Assembly (NCBI GenBank): GCA_963846495.1
Contig: CAWJWP010000017.1
Span: forward strand, 443,428 to 507,427
DNA length: 64,000 nt
Direction: 5' to 3'
From: DASYQD01 sp963846495
GTDB taxonomy: Bacteria; Acidobacteriota; Thermoanaerobaculia; Multivoradales; JAIOJS01
Shown here: positions 30,501 to 39,159 of the stretch, one piece after another
Layout: the number at the start of each line of letters is the position of its first letter
Numbering within the stretch: position 1 is the first letter of the stretch
The notes under the pieces: generated by a model
The model's database searches: none
What the model was told of the DNA's origin: nothing
What the model saw: the letters and a program-made list of their open reading frames with translations, nothing else
Made by a program: the position numbers and the translations under genes

Positions 30501-31461
30501 TACGTTTACAGCGCCAGCGGGTTGAGTGCATACGGCAACTGCGCGTTCAAGTTCTTTGCCGGCGCGGGTGCTGCGACTCGAGCCGCGCAATGAAGCAGCG
30601 CTCGACCTGCCGGCGATCGATGCGGGCAAGCTGCTGCACGACGTGCTGCGCAGATTTTTCGAAAGGCATCGAAAGCAGTATCTGCCTTCGCTTGATCGCG
30701 AAGCGTTGCGCGTCGAAATCAACGCCGTCGCCGATGAAGTGTTCAAGGAACACGAGCGCCTGGTTCCGCCGCTAAACGAACGCATTTGGAAAATCGATTG
30801 CGAGATTCGCAAGCTGATTCTCGAACAGGTCCTGCTGCATGAGTTGCGCCTGCAACAGCGAACTCAGCCGCGGGGAATGCTTCCCACATATTTCGAGTTG
30901 GCATTCGGCCGCGCGTCTCAAGCCAGCGATCCATCTTCGAAATCGGATTACTTGAAGATACACCGCCACGGCGACGCATCATCGGAAGCGGCGTCGATCC
31001 AGGGACAAATCGATCGCGTCGATGTGAGCGAATCGGGTCAAAGCATTGTCGCGTACGATTACAAACTGTCGCAGGGCGCGCGGATCGAAGACATGTCCGC
31101 GGGCCGTCACCTTCAGATTCCCATTTACCTGGCGGCATTGGAACAATTGTTCGTGCCGGGCTTTGAACTGGCGGGCGGTGGTTACTATCGCTTGCGCGGT
31201 CGCGGAAAACGTTTGAATCAGGGGCTGTACCGCCAGATGTTCAGCGATTGCACGGACGTAACCGGACGCGTGATGGTAGACGACGTGCAGTGGCAGCGGA
31301 TTCGCAATGAAGTTTCAAGACGCGTGTGGCAATTCATCGACGGAATGCGCGCGGGCGACTTTCGCGTCAGGCCTTCGGAAGGGAAGAAGACGTGCAAGTT
31401 CTGTGATCATTCGGCGGTTTGCCGCTACGATACGTATCGAATCAACCGGAAGAGGAATTGA
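27539..31461 (+). CDS. AddB-like PD-(D/E)XK nuclease/helicase, several frameshifts and embedded repeats
   Basis: It starts MSKEIWLGPVLGTNRERLLA. Pieces in order cover an inactivated UvrD-like helicase (LPWLDNIDLLVLDGFFDFTP; LADMALVVRERAAYADLILR; VRGLRFRAMFIAGMNEGSFP; YFYQCACRATERLYLTRPLA) and a C-terminal RecB-type nuclease (SASGLSAYGNCAFKFF; IQGQIDRVDVSESGQSIVAYDYK; FRVRPSEGKKTCKFCDHSAV). The cysteines flanking the nuclease suggest the AddB iron-sulfur staple. Joined length is ~1300 residues. At least five indels are needed. Four palindromic elements and one heptamer tract interrupt the coding sequence, mostly in frame. No AddA is nearby. Confidence 0.82.
27779..27838. repeat. 60-nt palindromic element inside the AddB-like gene (type A)
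   Basis: A 22-base arm GTGGCACAGACTTCAGTCTG.. (27779-27800) and its complement (27817-27838) flank a 16-base spacer. It encodes AQTSVCELTDETQTEVCA in frame. A decayed relative lies at 36368-36424. Confidence 0.8.
28238..28297. repeat. 60-nt palindromic element inside the AddB-like gene (type B)
   Basis: GTAGCGCAAGTTGATAATTT.. (28238-28260) pairs with the 23 bases at 28275-28297. It is exactly 60 bases and is read in frame as VAQVDNLRPKKDAQVNNLRY. A heptamer tract (AAAGTCC type, 28073-28108) is also translated upstream as EVQSPTSKVQS. Confidence 0.8.
28586..28660. repeat. CCCGCGTGGGG repeat inside the AddB-like gene (type C)
   Basis: GGGGTCCCCGCACGGGCAGC followed by CCGCGTGGGG forms stems and encodes GPRTGSPRGVVAR. 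The same element supplies GSPRGVVYSLGRA at the Tag N-terminus (18720-18785, opposite strand) and recurs at ~39190-39235 outside genes. Confidence 0.7.
29652..29765. repeat. Nested palindrome inside the AddB-like gene (type D)
   Basis: Outer arms AGAAGCCCGAC and GTCGGGCTTCT enclose an inner GAAATCTCAGATCTCAAATT/TGAGATCTCAAAA palindrome. The element is translated as SPTVREGVEISDLKFEISKG and more. A further GGTCGGGCTTCT follows. Confidence 0.7.
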
Positions 31462-31497
31462 TTCACTGATCCGTTGGATCATTGAGCCAATGAAGAA

Positions 31498-31971
31498 ATG
31501 AATCAATCTGATCAATCCCTGCGCGATCACGTGCTCTACGTCCTTCGCGGTGAAGGCGCGCACATCACATTCGAAGTTTTCGTCGCGAACTTTCCGGCTG
31601 GACTCTGCGGCAACCGCGTGTCAGGGCTGCCGTACACGTCGTGGCAGGTGCTCGAGCACATGCGTATCGCGCAATGGGACATTCTCGAGTTTAGCCGCGA
31701 CTCAAAACATGTCTCGCCGAAATGGCCAGAGGGTTATTGGCCACCACTGGATCAACTTGGGACGGCGGACGCGTGGCAAGAATCTGTCAGCACGTTCCGG
31801 AACGATCTGAAGCAGATGGAGAATCTGGTGGCCGACCCTTCAACCGATCTACTCGGCAAAATTCCGCACGGCACGGGTCAGACGATTTTGCGGGAAGCAC
31901 TGCTCGTCGCCGATCACAACTCGTATCACCTCGGCGCGCTGGTCGTGATGGGACGAATTCTGAGGGCGTAG
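31498..31971 (+). CDS. DinB-family protein
   Basis: This encodes 157 residues. It has the four-helix DinB/YfiT fold with the metal-ligand histidines in WQVLEHMRIAQWDILEFSRD and LREALLVADHNSYHLGALVV. The family binds a divalent metal and often acts as a thiol S-transferase or damage-induced protein; no substrate can be assigned. It starts 36 bp after the AddB-like gene and could be in its transcript. Confidence 0.87.
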   Translation: MNQSDQSLRDHVLYVLRGEGAHITFEVFVANFPAGLCGNRVSGLPYTSWQVLEHMRIAQWDILEFSRDSKHVSPKWPEGYWPPLDQLGTADAWQESVSTFRNDLKQMENLVADPSTDLLGKIPHGTGQTILREALLVADHNSYHLGALVVMGRILRA

Positions 31972-32061
31972 TTCAGGCTGGCATTCTCCGTCGCTAGCAA
32001 TGTGGTTCTTCGTCCCGTAGGGGCGCAGCCGGTTTTACTCCTACTGCCCACTGCCTTCTGC

Positions 32062-32883
32062 TCACTGCCCACTGATTTCAGCGGCCGCCTTCGCCTGATT
32101 CTTTTGGGCAATCGCGTAGAGAATGGTTTTGATTTGGAAAGGTGTCAGGTCGGGCCGCGCCTCGAGCAAGAGCGCGATGACGCCGGTAACGTAAGGCGCA
32201 GCAAAACTGTTTCCGGTCATTTGTCGTCGTCCACCGCCCGGCCAGGTTGTTTCGACCTGAACGCCCGGGGCCACCAGCTCGATGACTTCGCCGTACTGGA
32301 ATCCGAAGTTGAGCGGATCTCCACCGGCACGCTTGACCACGGAAACCAGCGATGAGGAAAAAATAGAGGGCGAGCTGAGTTGGGGAAGGTTATTCGCGGC
32401 CGCCACGAGCATCACGCGTTCCCGGTACGCCTTGTCCAACAGTTCACGCATCGGCATCCAGAAGTCGCGTTTGGTTGTGCCCAGCGAAAGATTTACGACT
32501 TGAAGTTTCTGCTTGATGGCGAAGTCCACGCCCATCAGAAACATTTCGCCAGTGCCGGAACCGGTCGGACCGAGAACTTTGATGCTCGTGATTTCAACGT
32601 CGGGCGCGACGCTGCTGATGATGCCGGCGCAAGCAGTTCCGTGACCGGCTTGATCGCCCGAGGTCGATTCCTTGAAAACGATTTGACCGCCTTCATTGAC
32701 GGCTTGATATGACGCTTTGATTTTGCCGGCGAGCTCCGGATGTTCGGTATCGATGCCACTGTCGACGACGCCAACGCGCACACCGCGACCCGTGCGGCCT
32801 TTCCAAAGCGCCTCTGGCTGAATCTGCGACCACAGGTCAATCAGATCGTTATCAACTGTGACAGCAGATTCGGACTGCGCCAT
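32062..32883 (-). CDS. Cytosolic S8 (subtilisin-like) serine protease
   Basis: This encodes 273 residues with a complete catalytic triad: D41 in VRVGVVDSGIDTEHPELAGK, H81 in GHGTACAGIISS and S226 in MTGNSFAAPYVTGVIALLLE, with oxyanion Asn in AAANNLP. There is no signal peptide and no long propeptide, so it should act in the cytosol. GGAGATAAGC precedes the chosen ATG. It lies 25 bases downstream of the GAF gene on the same strand, so GAF sensing and proteolysis are probably linked. It could also mature the peptides encoded at 35.5 kb; that is speculation. Confidence 0.9.
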   Translation of the reverse strand: MAQSESAVTVDNDLIDLWSQIQPEALWKGRTGRGVRVGVVDSGIDTEHPELAGKIKASYQAVNEGGQIVFKESTSGDQAGHGTACAGIISSVAPDVEITSIKVLGPTGSGTGEMFLMGVDFAIKQKLQVVNLSLGTTKRDFWMPMRELLDKAYRERVMLVAAANNLPQLSSPSIFSSSLVSVVKRAGGDPLNFGFQYGEVIELVAPGVQVETTWPGGGRRQMTGNSFAAPYVTGVIALLLEARPDLTPFQIKTILYAIAQKNQAKAAAEISGQ

Positions 32884-32908
32884 GCTTATCTCCTTGCCAG
32901 GAACATGT

Positions 32909-33706
32909 CTAGAAATTGAAATAGCCGGAACCGGATGAACGCTTCTCGGCGAATCGCGCGAGCGTCTCAAGAATGTCGCGAACCATTTCGCGTTCAGCGT
33001 CGCCTTGCGAAACTACGTCGCGCAACCTGACGCCCAGCAACAGGAGGTCGCGATGCTCAGGCGCGGCGTCCAAACCCTTAAGCCATTCAGTTTGATCGCT
33101 GCTGCCGGCTTCGTCATTACCGGTCTTGATTGAATGCAGGAACATCGCTTCAACCAGCGACGCCATTTCGTACGAATCGACCAGCCGCGCAATCGCGTCG
33201 GCAAAGCGCGCCGCATCATCCATTTCTTCCGGCGTGAAGGGCGGATACGGCGGTTCACCGGGCCGGTTCACAAATTCCAGCACGCCAATTGTTTCGTTGC
33301 CCGTGCGCAAAGGCGTCGCCAACAGCGTCACCGTTTTGAATCCGACCGCTTCGTCGGCGCCTGACCAGAATGAACCTTCAGAGCTGACGTCGTTGACCGC
33401 CATCGGTTGACCGCTCGAGAAGACGAGACCGGCAATGCCTTTGCCCGGCGGAATTCTGATCTTCAACAACGCTTCTTCAAGTTCGCTGACCGCGACGAGA
33501 AATCTCAGCCCGCCCTCGCGTCCGTCGCGCACTAAAACCGACGCGTCGGCTGAACCGACTGTCTCTTGCGCAACTTTCAACAAGTCGTCAATGGCCTGAC
33601 GAATAGGCTTCGACAACGAGTTCGACAAGTCGACTTTGTCGAGCGAGTCACGAATCTTCGCCGCGTTGGCGTCTTCAGGTGTCTCGGGATTTGAATTGTC
33701 TGGCAT
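32909..33706 (-). CDS. GAF-domain protein paired with the protease
   Basis: This encodes 265 residues from MPDNSNPETPEDANAAKIRD. A GAF domain spans ~45-180: LLKVAQETVGSADASVLVRD, PGKGIAGLVFSSGQPMAVND, TVTLLATPLRTGNETIGVLE. A helical C-terminus follows (FADAIARLVDSYEMASLVEA; DILETLARFAEKRS) with no kinase, cyclase or DNA-binding domain. GAF domains bind small ligands. As it lies just ahead of the S8 protease, it may regulate or scaffold it. The ATG was chosen over an upstream one because the upstream residues look non-coding. Confidence 0.85.
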   Translation of the reverse strand: MPDNSNPETPEDANAAKIRDSLDKVDLSNSLSKPIRQAIDDLLKVAQETVGSADASVLVRDGREGGLRFLVAVSELEEALLKIRIPPGKGIAGLVFSSGQPMAVNDVSSEGSFWSGADEAVGFKTVTLLATPLRTGNETIGVLEFVNRPGEPPYPPFTPEEMDDAARFADAIARLVDSYEMASLVEAMFLHSIKTGNDEAGSSDQTEWLKGLDAAPEHRDLLLLGVRLRDVVSQGDAEREMVRDILETLARFAEKRSSGSGYFNF

Positions 33707-33855
33707 CGTTAGATTCGTCCTGTGAAAAGCGAAGGTCGAATTATACAGACAGAGACGTTTTCTGCAATTGATCGTGGCGATGAGGACTGGTTCTTTTGAT
33801 GCAGTAGACGCTTTGTTATTTTTTTGAGAAGAGCTCACTTTAAGTCGGCGTAATT

Positions 33856-34108
33856 AACCAGCTGCGAAGCAGCGGCCATAGCTAAGCCCAGGGCGAGGCT
33901 TTGCGAGCCTTGGGTGATGGTAGAAAAATCTGCCGGAGCCGCGGAGCGGCGACCGACATCTCAGCGGACTGTTCGTGTTGGCTCAATTGTTCGATGAATT
34001 GACGCTCTCTAGCGCCGCTCCGCGGCTTCCAATGTTGTTGGGCGCGTGACCTAAGGCTCGCAAAGCCTCGCCCTGGGCTTAGCTACGGCCCCTGCTTCGC
34101 AGCTGGTT
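33856..34108. mobile_element. ~250-bp nested palindromic element, copy 1
   Basis: Terminal arms AACCAGCTGCGAAGCAG and CTGCTTCGCAGCTGGTT bound an inverted repeat whose next layer is TAGCTAAGCCCAGGGCGAGG / CCTCGCCCTGGGCTTAGCTA and then GGAGCCGCGGAGCGGCG / CGCCGCTCCGCGGCTTCC. A related copy is at 55729-55964. It encodes no protein, so it is a MITE/REPIN-like element that would need a transposase elsewhere. Confidence 0.7.
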
Positions 34109-34292
34109 GAAAGAGCGTACGACCCGGTCGCTACCGCTCCCGGTACCGACTTCATCGCGACGGCGCACAGTGCTTTTGACTGTCAATGATCGCGTCAGTA
34201 GGATGTGCGATGCTCTTTTAACTTGATCATCCGAACATTCAAATGAATCCAGCTACACCAGCAACACCAGCACACCAGCACCTGATCCATCG

Positions 34293-35094
34293 ATGCCTTC
34301 GCATCTTCGACCTGAGGCGACCCAGGCAATCGAAGAAGCGACGCAACTTCAAACCGACGGCGACCACGCATCGGCCATTCAACGCATTGAGCGCACGCTC
34401 GCCGACATTCCGGCGGGTTCCGAATTCGAGCAGTTCAAGGATCGCGTAAGTCTGACGATGGCTATTGCTGAGTTTTCAGTCAGCGCCGGCAACTCTGAAG
34501 GCGCGGTCGCGAGGCTCGCGCAGGAATTTGGAGTTGCCAAAGAAGCTTTTCAGACGAATCAAAGCGACCGGCACAGAAGATGACAAGCGAACTGCTTTTC
34601 GCGGACTTGTTCAACTCAAGGATCTGCACACGCGGCTCAGATTACTGGGACAGCCGGCCCCTGAACTGTCGATGAAAGAGTGGCTGAACACTGATCCATT
34701 GACGCTTGCCGACTTGAAAGGCCAGGTCGTTCTGCTCGAATTCTGGGCTACCTGGTGCAAACCCTGCGAACAACTGTTTCCGCGAATCAAAGAGCTGCAC
34801 GCCCAGCATGCGCAGGACAACCTCCGAGTGCTGGCGCTGACGCGATTTTTCATGGCCTACGGTGGGCCTCCTGAGGCGCAGGCGCAGGAGATGACCCTGG
34901 TTCGCGAATTCGCAGAAAAACACAGCCTTGAATTTCCTGTCGGCGTCGCCGAAGACGAAAGCGTTCAGTCGGCTTACGGCGCGACTGCTCTGCCGATGCT
35001 CGCGTTAATCGATCGCGCCGGCATCGTTCGCTCGTTCGCTTTTTCTCCTGACGAAGAGAATTTCAAACGCGCGCTTGCCGATTCTCTTGCATAG
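34293..35094 (+). CDS. TlpA-like thioredoxin-fold protein, one frameshift
   Basis: The N-terminal half (MPSHLRPEATQAIEEATQLQ ... NSEGAVARLAQEFGVAKEAF) is helical and TPR-like. A shift near 34548 joins it to FRGLVQLKDLHTRLRLLGQP and then to a TlpA/AhpC-TSA domain: LADLKGQVVLLEFWATWCKP with active-site WCKPC, and the cis-Pro in YGATALPMLALIDRAGIV. No signal peptide or membrane anchor is visible, unlike most TlpA proteins. Total is ~267 residues. It is the gene just before the paired peptides and could act on their cysteines, which is inference. Confidence 0.82.
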
Positions 35095-35181
35095 AGAGGA
35101 GTGGCACGGGCGTCCCGCCCGTGAATCACGCGAAGGATGCGCGTGCCACTGCTCGCGGTACTAACTTCACAGGAAATCCGT

Positions 35182-35210
35182 TTGTAAATCGCGCGGGTTG
35201 TTGATAGGAT
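35182..35210 (+). promoter_or_regulatory. Possible promoter for the peptide genes
   Basis: TTGTAA (35182-35187) and TAGGAT (35205-35210) are spaced by 17 bases. This would give a leader of about 310 bases before the first peptide. That leader (35095-35530) contains GGCCGTT..AACGGCC and GGGG..CCCC stems and no supported gene. Confidence 0.4.
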
Positions 35211-35530
35211 GCCCGCGCTCAAACCGCAGTCTTCAGCTAATAAAGCGTCATACGTCGCTGCCGGAAGACGCCTTTCCAGCGGTTGGGCCGGAAACATATC
35301 GGTGGGGCGGCCGTTCCAACGGCCTTTGCGGGAATTGTTTTCCACTTCCGCAAAACTGTACCGGCACTCCGTCTTAGGCGATCGAGAACCGAAAGCGCAT
35401 CTGCTAAGAAAGTCAGCGTTTGGGATTCTCTCGTTTCGCAGCCAGGCAAACGTGACTTGGCAAAGAAAAGCGACACTGAATCAACAGAGGGGTTTAGTCC
35501 CCACATCTTGAAAGGAGAACAGAGAAGTTT

Positions 35531-35803
35531 ATGGCTCTCGTAAGCACTATGCCCGAGAAGGGGCAACAGGCTAAGGTCTATGACATTCCCGATGCCGATC
35601 TTGCGAAGTATGAAGCCGTAGAAGGCACCAAGGCGACCTACGACGAAGCGAAGGACAAGATCGCCGGTGGTAAAGAACTCGGCGCGGGCGTGGACCTCGA
35701 CAAAGCAGATGTGCAGGCCTACAGCGACATCTGCATCTGCTACTTCTGGTGGCGCGGCGTCCTGTATTACAGGTACCAGTACTGCTGGCAAAGCTGTCCG
35801 TAA
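35531..35803 (+). CDS. Cys/aromatic-rich precursor-like peptide 1
   Basis: This encodes 90 residues. Residues 1-65 form a hydrophilic, acidic leader-like part (AKVYDIPDADLAKYEAV; GGKELGAGVDLDKADVQAY). The last 23 residues carry four cysteines (C68, C70, C85, C89; C-x-C-x14-C-x3-C) among two Trp pairs and many Tyr: ICYFWWRGVLYYRYQYCW. GGAG lies ~15 bases upstream of the ATG. The partner gene at 35979 repeats this plan. It looks like a ribosomal peptide precursor, but I know no family with this C-terminus. No hydrophobic signal peptide or GG cleavage site is at the leader end. Confidence 0.75.
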   Translation: MALVSTMPEKGQQAKVYDIPDADLAKYEAVEGTKATYDEAKDKIAGGKELGAGVDLDKADVQAYSDICICYFWWRGVLYYRYQYCWQSCP

Positions 35804-35828
35804 CCACGAAGTTAAACTCAAACCGAAT

Positions 35829-35879
35829 GGGAAGTTCGCGCTCACAAGATCCACGCATTATCCGAGTTGCGAACTTCCC
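35829..35879 (+). terminator. Hairpin after peptide 1
   Basis: An 11-bp stem GGGAAGTTCGC (35829-35839) / GCGAACTTCCC (35869-35879) lies just after the stop. It is followed by GTTTCAATT rather than a pure U-tract, so it may attenuate rather than stop transcription into peptide 2. The same GGAAGTTCG stem recurs after peptide 2. Confidence 0.6.
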
Positions 35880-35978
35880 GTTTCAATTCAGCAGTTCAGT
35901 CCGTTGTTGCAAATCGCAACGCGCTGAAGAATTCGGCGATTCGTTCGCCGCTCAACCACTAACAAGGAGAAAAAAGTT

Positions 35979-36252
35979 ATGGCGTTGGTAACTACCGTCC
36001 CGAGTTGGAGGGGAAGAACCGAAAGTTTACGACATTCCTGAAGGCGATCTTTCGAAGTACGAAGCTGTCGAAGCGAAGCAAGAGCCCTACGACCAGGCTA
36101 AGGACACGGTCAGCGGCGGCACTCAACTCGCCGGCGGCGTCGAAATCGACAAAGAAGATGTGCAGGCGTACGGCAACATCTGCATTTGCTACTTCTGGTG
36201 GCGCGGCGTTCTGTATTATCGCTATCAGTACTGCTGGCAGCACTGCCCGTAA
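35979..36252 (+). CDS. Cys/aromatic-rich precursor-like peptide 2, one broken spot
   Basis: It starts MALVTTVP after AAGGAGAAAAAAGTT, a strong ribosome-binding site. As written it frameshifts, but restoring one G at ~35999-36001 (CCGAG to CCGGAG) and one in the GGGG run at ~36010 gives VPELEGEEPKVYDIPEGDLS and a 91-residue protein. Its C-terminus ICICYFWWRGVLYYRYQY, then CWQHCP, differs from peptide 1 at a single residue (Ser to His), while the leader has diverged much more. That pattern means the C-terminus is under stronger selection than the leader. Confidence 0.72.
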
Positions 36253-36280
36253 GCCGGCGTTTAGCGCTTCAACTAAACTA

Positions 36281-36331
36281 CGGAAGTTCGTCGATAAGCG
36301 TTGCCGCTGTCGCGAACTTCCGTTTGTTTTT
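36281..36331 (+). terminator. Intrinsic terminator after peptide 2
   Basis: The CGGAAGTTCG/CGAACTTCCG stem (36281-36290, 36313-36322) is followed by TTTGTTTTT. The next 320 bases to the exporter carry only decayed repeats (36362-36428; GTCAGTACCACCTGCG type at 36510). Confidence 0.75.
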
Positions 36332-36650
36332 CTGAGTGCTGTCGCGGGGCATCGCCTCGACCGTCAGGCAGGACTTCAGTCTGTGGATTCTCATCGGAAG
36401 TCACAGCACTGACGGTCTGTGCCACGACACTCGCGATGGATCTCGCTTCTCAGTCATTCCACCGATCTGTATAATCTCGCCGTTTTCGCAATCGCCGACT
36501 GAGGAATGAAGTCAGTACCACCTGCGTCAGCGGGTGGCGATAAAGAAGACCGTCCTTAATCCAGCCTCTGACGCGGCTGGTACTGACCTCGTTTCAAATC
36601 GGAAAGTACGCTCGAACCAATCTATTCCATTCAATGAACGTCATATAACG

Positions 36651-39037
36651 ATGCCAGAAAAATCTGATCCGAAATTCCCAGCAGGCATGAAGCCTGTTGC
36701 AGGTGGCGCTTCACCCGCGCCAGACGAACTTTCCGACGAGCCCTTTCCCGGTCAAATTCCCGGTGGGCCAGTTCCGCCAGGCGCGATCCCGCCAGGTGGC
36801 CCAATGCCTCCGGAAGGTATGCCTCCGGAAGGCGGAATGATGAAGGCCGCTTCGTTACCACCCGGGGCCGCAATGCCGAAAGGTGCGCCGATGCCTCCGG
36901 GTGGTCCAATGCCGCAAGGTGGAGCGATGCCCCCGGAGGGCCAATGCCGAAAGGTGGGCCGATGCCTCCGCCGGGACCGATGCCGCCGCCGGGTGAAGTT
37001 CCCGCTGACGGCGGCATGATGAAACCGGCTTCGTTGCCGGCTGGCGCCTCACTGCCGGAAGGTGGCTCGATGCCGCAAGGCGGCGCGGTGCCAGAGAACA
37101 TGATGCCGAAGCCCAAGCAGCCAGACGCGCGTCCCTACATCAAGCGATCGCTGAAACTTCCTGACGCACCACAAGAGCGCGGTCATTTGGTCAACCGTCC
37201 TGACTTTGATCGGCGCGTTACTTCCGTTTGTCGTCAGCGCTTCGTTCGGTCCGTTACTTGAAATTCTCGGGAACGCTGCCCGAGGCAGCTGGCATGGATC
37301 AATGTCTGGGGACTCACCGGCTCGCTCTACAAGCCCTTGCCCCCGCCGGGTGCTGAACTTACGGCCGCACCGCGCAGTTGACGGGCATTCGTGGGTGGCT
37401 GGCGACGCCGTTGAGCTTTAGTACGATCTTCATCATCTGGGCTGTCGCGACGATCGGCTCGGCCGCTCTGCGCTTCGTGCAGATGTGGATGACGTCGAAC
37501 CTCGAACAGAAAATCGTCGCCGAGATCCAGGGCAAGGTTTACGACCATCTCCAGACACTTTCCCTGGACTTTTTCACCGGCGGCAAGACGGGCGGCTTGA
37601 TGCAGCGCGTCTTGAACGAATCACAGAACGTCCAGAAGCTGATCACGCAAGTCCTGTTGACGCCGATCCTCGACGTGTTTGTTCTGATTGTGGCGCTGCT
37701 TTACCTGTTCGGGATGAGTTGGCAGATGACTCTCGTGTCGTTTGCGCTCGGGCCGGTGGCGTTCTGGCTGTTCCGCGTCACGATGAACAAGTTGCAGAGT
37801 TCCGCGAACCACATGATGGAAGTGTCGCGCGACCTGAACTCTGAGTTGAACGAATCGCTGACCGGCATGGCCGACATTCAGATCTTCAATGCGCAGCAAA
37901 AGCGCAGCGGTCGATTCGCGACCCTGGCTCACGAGACAGCGAATCAAACCGCGAAGCTGTTCATGTGGATGCACCTGAGCAACAGCAACTCGCTGATTTA
38001 TGTTGCCCTCAGTACCGCGCTCGTGCTGCTGGTCGGTATTCAGTACGGACCGACGATTCGGGTTAGGGCTCGGCGCCTTAGTCACTTTCACGCTGTTCAT
38101 TCCCAATATGTTCGCGCCCGTGCAGCGCGTCATCACTTCCTACAGCACGTACAAGTCGCTGGTGCCCGGCATCGTCGCGACTTACGAACTGCTGGATACC
38201 AAGCCGACCGTGGTGGAAAAACCAAATGCGCGGAAGCTTGGCGATATTCATGGCGACATCAAATTCGAAAACGTTGTCTTTGGCTATACGCCCTTCAAGA
38301 AAATCCTGGACGGCGTCAGCTTCGAGATTCGCGAAGGCGAGATCGTCGCGTTTGTCGGCGCGATTGGTTGTGGCAAGTCCACGATCATGAATCTGCTGCT
38401 CCGCTTTCTCGAACAGGACGCGGGCAAGATCACGATTGGCGGCGAGGACATCACCGAGGTCACGCTTGCTTCGCTGCGCGAGCAGGTTTCAAAACTGTCG
38501 CAGTTTCCGTTCTTCCTGAAAGACACGTATTCGCGAGAACGTACGGCTCGGCCGCGTCGAGCGCCACCGATGCCGAGGTCGAAGCAGGCGTGCCGTCTGG
38601 CGCAACATCCACGACACGATCGTCAATGAAATTCCCGGTGGCTACGATTGCACCGTCGGTGATCAAGTGCCGTCGGGCGGCCAGAAACGTCTGATTGCGT
38701 TCGCGCGTTGCCTGATTCGGCAGCCGGAAGTGCTTCTGCTGGATGAGCCGACTGAAAATCTAAACGAAACAAATCGGATTGAGATGGCGCGGTTTATTCA
38801 TAACTACGCGAAGGGCGAGAACAAGCGCACGTGCATCATCATTTCAGTCACGACATGAATTTCGTCCAGCTGGTTGCCGATCGCATCATCGTGATCGACA
38901 AGGGCCAGGCCGTTCAGAGCGGCACGCATGCAGAGTTGCTGCAACAGGAAGGCATTTACAAGACGCTCTACGAGCTGAAGAACATCAATCCCGATCTGCT
39001 GCGCACGCGCGAAGGCGGCGCGCGCGGCCGCAGGTGA
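36651..39037 (+). CDS. ABC exporter with Pro/Gly/Met-rich N-terminal extension, multiple frameshifts
   Basis: The first ~170 residues are MPEKSDPKFPAGMKPVAGG and then repeats of PMPPGG/PMPKGG type, with ARPYIKRSLKLPDAPQERGH before the first membrane helix (STVLTLIGALLPFVVSASFG). The type I exporter core follows (SNLEQKIVAEIQGKVYDHLQ, LDFFTGGKTGGLMQRV). The ATPase has Walker A FVGAIGCGKSTIMN, Q-loop QVSKLSQFPFF, signature VPSGGQKRLIAFARCLIRQP, Walker B VLLLDEPTENLN and H-loop HDMNFVQLVADRI. Five or more indels split it. It lacks a C39 peptidase domain. Position behind the twin peptides makes it their likely exporter. Confidence 0.83.
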
Positions 39038-39159
39038 GCCGGATGAACTGCCACCGGATTCGCCCCGGCTTAATCCAGGGAAAGAGTAAAAAGGTAAAAG
39101 GAAAAAGGTAATCGCGGTTGAGGATCGAGTTCCGCGTTCGTCACGCACCCCTTTCTTCA

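Noticed and set aside
35209..35543. Overlapping ~90-codon frames before peptide 1 as a third peptide
   Set aside because: Neither has the Cys/aromatic tail, the VYDIP leader or a ribosome-binding site.
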